64,000 nucleotides of DNA, from the NCBI RefSeq assembly GCF_001676615.1, contig NZ_LYXZ01000034.1, positions 62,001 through 126,000 of the forward strand, read 5' to 3'. How positions within the stretch are numbered: the stretch's first letter is position 1; each line of letters opens with the position of its first letter. The translations under genes were made by a program, and so were the position numbers. Source of the stretch: Labrys sp. WJW. GTDB taxonomy: Bacteria > Pseudomonadota > Alphaproteobacteria > Rhizobiales > Labraceae. Positions 15,145-22,641 of the stretch are shown piece by piece. The notes under the pieces were generated by a model that made no database searches, was not told the origin of the DNA, and worked only from the letters and a program-made list of their open reading frames with translations.

Positions 15145-16392
15145 GTGTCAGCTTTGCCCCGTGAGGCCAAAAGGCCTGGCGATGTCGATTCCGCCTATTC
15201 CTGGCTGCGTCTTGTTCTCACCTTGATTTTGGGTACGGTCGCCTGCGTCGGCAACTGGTCGGTCGTGGTCGTATTGCCGACCTTGCAGGTGGAGTTCGAT
15301 ACGCTGCGCGGCGGGGCCTCCTTGCCCTATACCTGCACCATGCTGGGCTTTGCCTTCGGCGGGGTGGTGATGGGCCGCCTGGCCGACAGGCTCGGCATCG
15401 TCGTGCCGATCGTGATCGGTGCCGCTCTGCTCTGCGCCGGTTATGTGCTTGCCGCCTCCACCTCCAATATCTGGCAGTTCGCTGCTCTCTCGACCGTGAT
15501 CGGCCTGGGCTCGGCCGCTGGTTTCGCGCCGCTGATCTCCGATCTCTCGCATTGGTTCCGCAAGCACCGGGCGTTGGCGGTGACCTTCGCCGCATCGGGC
15601 AGCTATCTTGCCGGTGCCGTCTGGCCGCTGGTAATCGAGCATTTCCAGTCCGCCTATGGCTGGCGCGCCACCCATGTCGGCATCGGCCTGTTCGCGCCGG
15701 CCGCCATGCTGCCGCTGGCGCTGGCCCTGACGCGTCGTCCTGCCACCACCACCTATGCCGCGGCCGAGGCCGCCACCGAGGCCGCACGCGGCGAGCTCGG
15801 GCTGTCGGCGAATGCCCTGCAGGCGATCCTGGTGGTAGCCGGCTTTGCCTGCTGCATGGCGATGTCGATGCCGCAGGTCCACATCGTCGCCTATTGCGGG
15901 GATCTCGGCTATGGCGTGGCCATCGGCACCCAGATCATCTCCCTGATGCTGGGCCTGGGCGTGGTAAGCCGCCTTGCTTCCGGCTTTGTCGCCGATCGCA
16001 TCGGTGCCGGGCCAATGCTGCTGATCGGCTCCGCCATGCAGGGGGCAGCGCTGCTGCTCTATCTCTTCTTCAACAGCCTCTCCTCGCTCTGGGTGATTTC
16101 GGGCCTGTTCGGCCTGTTCCAGGGCGGCATCGTACCGATGTATGCGGTGATCATCCGCCAGTTCCTGCCGCCGCGCGAAGCGGGCGCGCGCATCAGCCTG
16201 GTGCTGATGGCGACCGTGCTCGGCATGGCCTGCGGCGGTCTCGCCTCGGGCTTCATCTATGACGCCACCCAGTCCTACCGGCTCGCCTTCCTGCACGGCT
16301 TCCTGTGGAATGTCGTCAATCTCGTCCTGGTCGGCTGGCTGCTGATCTGGCCGAAATGGCGCCAGCGCGGCAAGGCGGCATTGGCGCGCTAA
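15145..16392 (+). CDS. MFS transporter
   Basis: 415-residue major facilitator with 12 hydrophobic segments. The loop 2-3 signature GRLADRLG and its second-half counterpart GFVADRIG are present. GTG start at 15145 with GAGGA upstream; no good ATG exists before the first membrane span (LVLTLILGTVACVGNWSVVV). The substrate cannot be inferred; the closest general type is the monocarboxylate/oxalate-like branch. Convergent with a small secreted hypothetical protein. Confidence 0.9.
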   Translation: MSALPREAKRPGDVDSAYSWLRLVLTLILGTVACVGNWSVVVVLPTLQVEFDTLRGGASLPYTCTMLGFAFGGVVMGRLADRLGIVVPIVIGAALLCAGYVLAASTSNIWQFAALSTVIGLGSAAGFAPLISDLSHWFRKHRALAVTFAASGSYLAGAVWPLVIEHFQSAYGWRATHVGIGLFAPAAMLPLALALTRRPATTTYAAAEAATEAARGELGLSANALQAILVVAGFACCMAMSMPQVHIVAYCGDLGYGVAIGTQIISLMLGLGVVSRLASGFVADRIGAGPMLLIGSAMQGAALLLYLFFNSLSSLWVISGLFGLFQGGIVPMYAVIIRQFLPPREAGARISLVLMATVLGMACGGLASGFIYDATQSYRLAFLHGFLWNVVNLVLVGWLLIWPKWRQRGKAALAR

Positions 16393-16424
16393 AGGTCGGC
16401 TGCGGCCTGATCCGGCCGGGCCTG

Positions 16425-16841
16425 TCAATCGTTCATGGCGATGTCACTCAGGAGGAAGCCCGTTGGCGTCCTGGTGAAGACAAAGATCTGTTCGCCGCAA
16501 CCGATGGAATAGGTGTCGTTGCCGTCGCCATCGCGATCATAAACGGGTTTTTCGCGTTGCAGGCAGGTCCGGGTCTTTGCGGTGAAATCGGGCCGGTAGA
16601 TCTTGGCGAGGAACTGCGCGGCGTCGGCGATGGCGCTGTCGTTCTGAAATGGCAGTTTCGTCAGGCCGGCGACGGCCGCTGCGTCATTGGCCTTCAGCGC
16701 AGCCCGAAACTTGGTGATGAAGCCGCTGAATTCCTTCTGCACGGCGGCGGATGCAACCGTGCTCTTGGGAGCCTGGGCGAAGGCCGGGATGATGGACATC
16801 AGGGCGGTTGCCACCACGATGCACGATGCCAGTTTCATCAT
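16425..16841 (-). CDS. Secreted hypothetical protein
   Basis: 138-residue protein with a signal peptide (MMKLASCIVVATALMSIIPA, then FAQA) and a mature domain I cannot name. The mature part has an ATKF-like helix region and a C-terminal stretch with two cysteines (TRTCLQRE; SIGCGEQIFVF) that could form a disulfide. It looks like a small periplasmic lipocalin/NTF2-sized domain, but this is speculation. ATG at 16841 is preceded by GGAGGGGG. No operon partner. Confidence 0.7.
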   Translation of the reverse strand: MMKLASCIVVATALMSIIPAFAQAPKSTVASAAVQKEFSGFITKFRAALKANDAAAVAGLTKLPFQNDSAIADAAQFLAKIYRPDFTAKTRTCLQREKPVYDRDGDGNDTYSIGCGEQIFVFTRTPTGFLLSDIAMND

Positions 16842-17046
16842 CCTGTCCCCCTCCATCATCCGCAATGGAGCCTACACCCGCGCCGCGACCCGTCAATCCT
16901 GCGGGCGGCCTTCTGAGTATGGGGCAGGCTAAGTCCAATGCATGCCATTTAAGAGTTCTCCATTTCGCAGGCCTTTGTCATAGCCGAGGCTTGACCCGGC
17001 TACGACGCATCGGAGTGTTTCCCCCTCAAGTGAATGGCGTTGAGGG

Positions 17047-17970
17047 CTAAGCCGCCAGCTTCAGGCGGTCTATCGTGCCGTCGAGGCGGGCGGCGAGCGC
17101 GGCGCTCACCGGCGTCATCGGCAGCCGCAATTCGCCGCTGTCGATCAGGCCCGTTCGCCAGAGCCAGTACTTGATCGCGGCCGGATTGGGTTCGGCAAAG
17201 AGCAGAGGCACGAGTTCGGCGAGGGCGCGCCAGGCAGCGTCGGCGACCGGCTCGTCGCCGCGGGCAAAGGCATCGCGGAGGGCGATGAAGCTGGCGGTCT
17301 CGACATGGGCGGAGGCGAGGATGGCACCGTCCGCGCCGGCAGCCAGGGCGGCGTGGTAGAAGGCATCCTCGCCGGTCAGCACGGAAAAGCCGGGCGGCCG
17401 GCGCCGGAGCAATTCGGCCGATTGGGCCGGATCGGCGCAGCAATCCTTGGCTCCGACGATATTGGGCCGTTCGGCGAGCCTGAGCATCGCGTCGTTGCCC
17501 AGATTGACGCCGGTGCGGTAGGGAATGTTGTAGATCAGGATCGAGTGCCGGGTGCTGTTCGCCAGTGCGTTGAAATGGGCGACCAGCCCAGCCTGGGAGG
17601 GCCTGCTGTAATAGGGGCAGGCAATCAGGTGGCCCGCGATCGGCCAGTCCGCCAGGCGGTGAAGTTGCTTGGCGAGCTTGCGCGTATCGCTGCCGGAATG
17701 GCCGAGATAGAGCGGCAGTCGGTAGCCTTGCCGGGCAAGCTCGTCGGCGCTGACCTCGACCAGCTGCAGCGTTTCACCCTCGTCGAGCGTGAGGCTCTCA
17801 CCTGTGGTGCCAGCGAGAACGAGGCCGTCCAGTCCGAGCTCGCCGTAATGGCGGATGAGACGCCTGAGCGAAACCTCATCGAGCGCGCCGTCGCGGAATG
17901 GCGTGATCAAGGGCAGCCACAGGCCCTGCGGGGAGGCATGGGAACGCGCGGAGGAAAAGGGGATTTCCAT
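17047..17970 (-). CDS. dapA: 4-hydroxy-tetrahydrodipicolinate synthase (DapA) or close relative
   Basis: TIM-barrel aldolase of the DHDPS/NAL family, 307 aa. Seen: LAGTTGESLTL, the YNIPYRTG motif with catalytic Tyr and substrate Arg, and the Schiff-base Lys in NIVGAKDCC. In lysine and peptidoglycan synthesis it condenses pyruvate with aspartate semialdehyde. The family also includes sugar-acid aldolases, so lysine synthesis is likely but not certain, especially as it may be a second copy. GGAG lies 7 bases before the ATG. Its leader contains a strong terminator and a 20-codon open frame, indicating attenuation. Confidence 0.82.
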   Translation of the reverse strand: MEIPFSSARSHASPQGLWLPLITPFRDGALDEVSLRRLIRHYGELGLDGLVLAGTTGESLTLDEGETLQLVEVSADELARQGYRLPLYLGHSGSDTRKLAKQLHRLADWPIAGHLIACPYYSRPSQAGLVAHFNALANSTRHSILIYNIPYRTGVNLGNDAMLRLAERPNIVGAKDCCADPAQSAELLRRRPPGFSVLTGEDAFYHAALAAGADGAILASAHVETASFIALRDAFARGDEPVADAAWRALAELVPLLFAEPNPAAIKYWLWRTGLIDSGELRLPMTPVSAALAARLDGTIDRLKLAA

Positions 17971-18000
17971 GGATCATCTCCGATTGGCCGGAGACGGCAG

Positions 18001-18030
18001 CAAAAAAGAACCCCGTCGAACCGGCGGGGT
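18001..18030 (-). terminator. Intrinsic terminator in the dapA leader (probable attenuator)
   Basis: On the minus strand ACCCCGCCG and CGACGGGGT form a 9-bp stem with one mismatch and loop GTT, followed by TTCTTTTTT. It ends about 31 bases before the dapA start codon, directly upstream of its ribosome-binding site, so it must be bypassed for dapA expression. CGGGGG inside the preceding leader ORF can pair with the left arm and form a competing antiterminator. Confidence 0.7.
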
Positions 18031-18069
18031 ACATTTTCGATCTGACTTCGCTGTTGATGGCGCGCGCGA

Positions 18070-18132
18070 TCACCTGCCCCCGATGTGGAGGCGCTGTTTG
18101 GAAACGGCGAAGGTGATGCGCAAGATGGCCAT
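18070..18132 (-). CDS. Putative leader peptide of dapA
   Basis: 20-codon ORF reading MAILRITFAVSKQRLHIGGR, ATG at 18132 preceded by AAGG. Its last codons (ATC GGG GGC AGG) overlap the bases able to pair with the left arm of the terminator at 18001-18030, which is the arrangement needed for ribosome-controlled attenuation. It holds only one Lys codon, so simple lysine-starvation stalling is not obvious; Arg and Ile codons are more frequent. Whether it is translated is unproven. Confidence 0.4.
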   Translation of the reverse strand: MAILRITFAVSKQRLHIGGR

Positions 18133-18275
18133 GGCTTACCTTGGCGCGGGCAGCCATTCCCTGTCAAGCGGCGGTCATGGCCCGCCCGGAGAGAGTGGGC
18201 GTGGCGTCCCAGGAAGGAGAAGGGGGCAAGCGAGTAATCGCTTGTGTCTCGATATGAACAAGGAAAATCAATAAC

Positions 18276-19196
18276 TTGATAAAGAATTATGATGTGATCG
18301 GTGACATTCATGGCCATGCTGATGCGCTGCACAGGCTACTGGCGAGGCTGGATTATCGCGAACGGGACGGCGCCCATCGGCATGCCTCGCGCTCGGTGAT
18401 CTTCCTGGGCGATTTCATCGATCGGGGACCGGAACAGGTCGAGGTTCTCCGCGTCGTCCGTGCCATGGCGGGGGCGGGCACGGCTCGGGCGGTCATGGGC
18501 AATCACGAGTTCAATGCACTCGGCTGGGCCACGCCGGACGGCGCAGGCGGCTTCCTGCGGTCCCATTCCGAAAAGAACGAAAAGCAGCATGCTGCCTTTC
18601 TGGCGCAGATCGGGGAGGGATCGCGGGGCCACCACGAGGCGCTGGCCTGGTTTGCCTCGCTGCCGGTGTGGCTCGATCTCGGCGGATTGCGGATCGTGCA
18701 TGCGTGCTGGCACGCCGCTTCGCAGGCCTGCCTTGCCGCAACCTGCCTCGACTCGGCCGGACGCTTTCATGGGGAGGGCCTGCGCAAAGCCTATCGCAGC
18801 GGCACGCCGGAGCATCTCGCCGCCGATGTCCTGCTCAAGGGACCGGAAGTGCGGCTGCCAAGCGGGCACTCTTTCCGCGACAAAGACGGCCACACCAGGC
18901 ATGAGGCTCGCCTGCGCTGGTGGGATCGGGAGGCCACGACTTTCCGGCTGGCGGCCCTGGGGCTGGAGGATCGAAGGAGCGAGTTGCTGGACGATCCCGT
19001 GCCTGCCGAATGCCGCTATGAAGAAGCCATACCCGTGATGTTCGGCCATTATTGGCTGTCGGGCCGGCCGCAATTGTTGTCGCCCACCGCGTCGTGCCTG
19101 GATTTCAGCGTCGCCAAGGGTGGCGTGCTGACGGCTTATCGCTGGTCCGGCGAATCCGTTCTCTCCAACGACAATCTGGTTTGGGTTGCGGCCTGA
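18276..19196 (+). CDS. Calcineurin-like metallophosphoesterase
   Basis: 306-residue phosphatase of the bacterial PPP/PrpE-like type. Metal-binding motifs in order: GDIHG (residues 9-13), GDFIDRG and GNHEFNALG, with later His in VHACWH and MFGHYW. Such enzymes dephosphorylate proteins or dinucleotides such as Ap4A. Start is TTG at 18276 (AAGGA 11 bases upstream) because the fold begins immediately afterwards. It is divergent from the dapA leader region, 143 bases away. Confidence 0.87.
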   Translation: MIKNYDVIGDIHGHADALHRLLARLDYRERDGAHRHASRSVIFLGDFIDRGPEQVEVLRVVRAMAGAGTARAVMGNHEFNALGWATPDGAGGFLRSHSEKNEKQHAAFLAQIGEGSRGHHEALAWFASLPVWLDLGGLRIVHACWHAASQACLAATCLDSAGRFHGEGLRKAYRSGTPEHLAADVLLKGPEVRLPSGHSFRDKDGHTRHEARLRWWDREATTFRLAALGLEDRRSELLDDPVPAECRYEEAIPVMFGHYWLSGRPQLLSPTASCLDFSVAKGGVLTAYRWSGESVLSNDNLVWVAA

Positions 19197-19379
19197 AGGC
19201 GCACGCGAAACGTCGCACCCCGTGAAGCGGCTTTGACATCAAACTGTCATGATGAGAAGGAGGGCACTGAAAGCGCTGGTGAAATTCGCTTGGCGTTTTG
19301 CCCGTCCCTCTATCGTGCGCCACCGGCCAGCACCATTGCCGTCGCCGGTCGGTGCCCCTCGTCTCGAAGTCGCTGTCCC

Positions 19380-20231
19380 ATGGAATTGCAACTCCCCGTC
19401 TTCCTGGCCGTGCTTGCTGCGGCGGCCCTGCATGCCGGGTGGAATGCGCTGGTCAAGATCAAGCTCGACCCTTTCCTGGCGATGACGCTGATCGCTGTGT
19501 CCTGCGGCATCATCGCCTTGCCGGCCCTGGCGATCACGGGCTTGCCCAACGAGGAGGCTTGGGTGTGGGTGGCGCTGTCGACCGCCCTCCACCTGGCCTA
19601 TTACCTGTTTCTGGCCGAGGCCTATCGGCGGGCCGACATGAGCCAGGTCTATCCGATCGCGCGCGGTGCGGCACCGCTGGCCACTACGGCGATTTCCCTG
19701 GCTTTCATTCATGATCCCATGACCTGGGGCAATGTCGCCGGCATTGCCGTGCTCGGGCTCGGGGTCCTGCTGATCTCGCTGAAGGGGCAGCGCGGTTCGC
19801 TGGTCCCGAGCCGGACAGCCGTGATCTACGCCCTGCTCACCGCCGTCACCATCTCGCTCTACACCATCGTGGACGGTATCGGTGCCCGCGCTGCGGGAAG
19901 CCCGAATTCCTATGCGGCCGCCCTGTTTGCGCTCGATGCCTATCCGATGCTGGTGATCTGCCTGTGGCGCAAGGGCTGGGCGGGCGTGCGGCCGGCCCTG
20001 AAATTCCTGGTGCCGGGCTTTGCCGGCGGAGCGATGTCCCTCGCCGCCTACTGGATCGTGATCTGGGCGATGACGGTGGCGCCCATCGCCCTGGTTGCCG
20101 CCACGCGCGAGACCAGCGTGCTGTTCGGCGGCCTGATCGCCATGGTCTTCCTGAAGGAACCCCTCACGCCGGTGCGCGGGTTCTCGGCCTTGCTGATCCT
20201 GGGCGGACTGGTGCTGATGCGGCTGGGGTAG
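19380..20231 (+). CDS. EamA/DMT family transporter
   Basis: 283-residue inner-membrane protein with ten hydrophobic spans in two EamA repeats (residues about 5-130 and 140-282). Typical segments are LHAGWNALVKIK near the start, YLFLAEAYRRADMSQVYPIA, and VAATRETSVLFGGLIAMVFL in the second half. Substrate unknown; the family moves small metabolites. ATG at 19380 begins the first span; the open frame upstream to 19233 has no support. It ends just before a long hairpin shared with a convergent ABC operon. Confidence 0.87.
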   Translation: MELQLPVFLAVLAAAALHAGWNALVKIKLDPFLAMTLIAVSCGIIALPALAITGLPNEEAWVWVALSTALHLAYYLFLAEAYRRADMSQVYPIARGAAPLATTAISLAFIHDPMTWGNVAGIAVLGLGVLLISLKGQRGSLVPSRTAVIYALLTAVTISLYTIVDGIGARAAGSPNSYAAALFALDAYPMLVICLWRKGWAGVRPALKFLVPGFAGGAMSLAAYWIVIWAMTVAPIALVAATRETSVLFGGLIAMVFLKEPLTPVRGFSALLILGGLVLMRLG

Positions 20232-20242
20232 GCAGGCAGAGC

Positions 20243-20331
20243 GGCTGGGACCGCGGACGTCTCGTCCGCTTCTTGCTTTCCTGCATATGCGGTGGTTCCA
20301 AGAGGCGGACGAGACGTCCGCGGTCCCAGCC
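20243..20331. repeat. Long perfect hairpin between convergent genes
   Basis: Two perfectly complementary 27-base arms (20243-20269 and 20305-20331), extending inward by six more pairs including one G·T, giving a 33-bp stem with a 23-base loop. The arm reads GGCTGGGACCGCGGACGTCT and continues CGTCCGC. It probably serves as a bidirectional transcription stop and belongs to a dispersed palindromic repeat type. Confidence 0.8.
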
Positions 20332-20380
20332 TTGGCGTTGCCGGCGCGGAGAAGGCGAGGCCTTCTCCGCCTAGACTACC

Positions 20381-21352
20381 TCACAGCAATCCGTTCGCCT
20401 TCAGGATTGTGTCGGCATTGTCCTTGGTGATGGTCTGGGTATCCAGCACCAGTTTTTTCTCGACCGTCCCGCCTCCCAGGACCTTCAGGGCCTGGCGCAG
20501 GCCCTCGGCGCCGGGCGTGGGATAGACGAAGGTCGCCGCGAGCACGCCGTCATGGACGTATTTGACGCCCTCATTGGGCAGGGCGTCGACGCCGACGAAC
20601 AGGATGTTCTTTTCACGGCCGGCATCCTTGGCGGCCAGATAGGCGCCATAGGCCATGGGATCGTTGTGGCCGTAGACCAGATTGATGTCCTCGAAATTGC
20701 GCAACGCCGTCGACATCACCTCATAGGCCTTGGCCTGCTTCCAGTCGGCCGACTGCTGGTTCAGGAGATGCTTGATGCCACTCTCCTTGTCCGCCTTCTC
20801 GTGATAGCCGTTGGAGCGGTCATGACTTGCCTGTGTGCCGAGGCCGCCCCAGATCTCGACCACATTGCCCTTGGCCTTGCCGGCTCCGCCCAGCGTCTTG
20901 ACCACGAAGTCGCCGACCGCCCGGCCGATCACCACGTTGTCGCCGCCGATCCACTGGGTGTATTTCTCGGAATTGACGTTGCGGTCGAGCACGAAGACCG
21001 GGATCTTGGCGTCCATCGCCTTCTCGACCACGGCGGTCAGGCCGGCCGATTCCTTCGGGCTGATCAGGATGGCATCGACCTCCTGGGTGATGAAGCTCTC
21101 GGTGTCGGCCACCTGCTTTTCGGTCTTGTCCTCGGCGTCGGCCATCAGCAGGTTGACGTTCGGATGCTTCCCGGCTTCGGCCTTCAAGTCCTTGTTGAAC
21201 TGCACGCGCCAGGGCTCGAGCGTCGTCGCCTGCGAAAAGCCGATCGTATATTTCTTGTCGTCGGCAAGGGCGCGCGGCGCCCAGCCCAAGGGGACCAGCA
21301 TGGCGCCGCCGCTGGCGAGCGCGGCGTGGATGAAGTTCCGGCGGTTGATCAT
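20381..21352 (-). CDS. Sugar ABC transporter substrate-binding protein (YtfQ/RbsB type)
   Basis: 323-residue periplasmic binding protein of the Peripla_BP_4 fold. A twin-arginine-type leader (INRRNFIHAALASGG, cleavage after RALA) precedes IGFSQATTLEPWRVQFNKDL, which resembles the galactofuranose-binding protein YtfQ. Other landmarks: AILISPKESAGLT, IPVFVLDRNV and VYGHNDPMAYGAYLAAKDAG. It is the last gene of a three-gene operon (ATPase, permease, binding protein). The permease stop overlaps its start by four bases. Pentose/hexose uptake is firm, the exact sugar is not. Confidence 0.9.
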   Translation of the reverse strand: MINRRNFIHAALASGGAMLVPLGWAPRALADDKKYTIGFSQATTLEPWRVQFNKDLKAEAGKHPNVNLLMADAEDKTEKQVADTESFITQEVDAILISPKESAGLTAVVEKAMDAKIPVFVLDRNVNSEKYTQWIGGDNVVIGRAVGDFVVKTLGGAGKAKGNVVEIWGGLGTQASHDRSNGYHEKADKESGIKHLLNQQSADWKQAKAYEVMSTALRNFEDINLVYGHNDPMAYGAYLAAKDAGREKNILFVGVDALPNEGVKYVHDGVLAATFVYPTPGAEGLRQALKVLGGGTVEKKLVLDTQTITKDNADTILKANGLL

Positions 21353-22641
21353 GGGGTTTCCTCCAGCTTGTTATAGGTCTTCTCATCCTGCGCCTCGGCT
21401 TGCGGGCTCGCCCGGAGCGACGCGAAGATCTGGCCAAGATTGCGTTCCTGCAGCAGCACGGTGAGGATGATGATCAGCCCCTTCATCACCAACTGGACGT
21501 TGGTGGAGATGTTGTGAAGCTGCAGGATATTGGTGAGCAGGCCGAAGATGAGCACGCCGACCAGCGTGCCGGCCAGGCTCCCGCGCCCACCCATCAGGCT
21601 GGTGCCGCCGATCACGACGGCCGCGATGGCGTCGAGTTCGAGGCCGACGCCGGCATCGGGCTTGCCCTGGCGGTATTGCGCCACATAGAGCACGCCGGCG
21701 ATGCAGGCGAGCATGCCGGAAAAGGCGTAGACGGAGATCTTCACCGGCGTGACGGCGATGCCGGACAGCCGCGTCGCCTCCTCATTGCCGCCGATGGCAT
21801 AGACATAACGGCCGAAGGCGGTGAATTTCAGCACCACCATGAAGAGCGCAAGCGCTGCCAGGAAGAACAGGCCCGGCACCGGCAACACGCCCCAGAGCAC
21901 GGCGCGCAGCAGATCGATGTCGGCTGTGGCGTTGGTACCGGAATAGACCGCGACCACGGCACTGTCCTGGCCGGCGACCAGGCGGGCGAGGCCGAGCATG
22001 GTGACCATCATTGCCAGGGTGACGATGAAGGGCTGCAGGCGACCGCTGACGATGATCGCGCCATTGAGCGCGCCGACCGCAAGCCCGACGCAGGAGACGG
22101 CAATCAGGACGCCGGGCATGCCGAACTGGCTGCCAGCCTGGGAGGCCAGCCAGAGCGTCAACAGGCCGGCGACGACGATGCCAGCCGCGACAGGGAGCCA
22201 GACTGCCGAGAGCGCCGATCTACGGCGGCTTGGGTGGATCGGCGTTGACGTCGCGGCCGATCTGCCCGTGCCGACCTGCCCGGAGATGAAGGAGACGATC
22301 AGGGCGACCCCGACCATCGCGACCAGGAAGGTGATGGGCAGAGCAATGCCTGCAGCCACGGTGAAGCCCGGCTGCGTGAGCAGCAATGCCGCCAGCACGG
22401 TGCCCAGGGCCAGGATCGAGCCGACGGACAGATCGATGCCGCCGATCAGGATCACCATGGTCATGCCGACGGCGACCAGGCCGGTGATCGAGACCTGGCG
22501 CAGCACGTCCGAGAGATTGCCGGAGGTGAGGAAGATGTTCCGCCCCTTGGAAGTGACCGGCGAAAAGGCCACGCCGATCGCAAAGAGCGCGGCGAGGCCC
22601 CAATACAGCTTGGTCCGCGACAGAAGTCTCAGAAAGGTCAT
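21349..22641 (-). CDS. Sugar ABC transporter permease (RbsC type) with an insertion
   Basis: BPD_transp_2 family membrane subunit. It has the RbsC-type GGIDLSVGSILALGTVLAA near residue 66 and the cytoplasmic ATPase-contact loop ISVYAFSGMLA / GGTSLMGGRGS. At 430 aa it is roughly 100 residues longer than a typical RbsC. The extra sequence follows the third span: a hydrophilic stretch (GQVGTGRSAATSTPIHPSRR) and an additional hydrophobic segment (VWLPVAAGIVVAGLLTLWLA). It overlaps both neighbours by four bases (ATGA type), so the operon is translationally coupled. Confidence 0.9.
   Translation of the reverse strand: MTFLRLLSRTKLYWGLAALFAIGVAFSPVTSKGRNIFLTSGNLSDVLRQVSITGLVAVGMTMVILIGGIDLSVGSILALGTVLAALLLTQPGFTVAAGIALPITFLVAMVGVALIVSFISGQVGTGRSAATSTPIHPSRRRSALSAVWLPVAAGIVVAGLLTLWLASQAGSQFGMPGVLIAVSCVGLAVGALNGAIIVSGRLQPFIVTLAMMVTMLGLARLVAGQDSAVVAVYSGTNATADIDLLRAVLWGVLPVPGLFFLAALALFMVVLKFTAFGRYVYAIGGNEEATRLSGIAVTPVKISVYAFSGMLACIAGVLYVAQYRQGKPDAGVGLELDAIAAVVIGGTSLMGGRGSLAGTLVGVLIFGLLTNILQLHNISTNVQLVMKGLIIILTVLLQERNLGQIFASLRASPQAEAQDEKTYNKLEETP

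Noticed and set aside
18121-18274. Plus-strand frame from 17855 (139 codons) over the dapA leader
   Set aside because: It runs antisense through the dapA 5' end and terminator and has no family resemblance.
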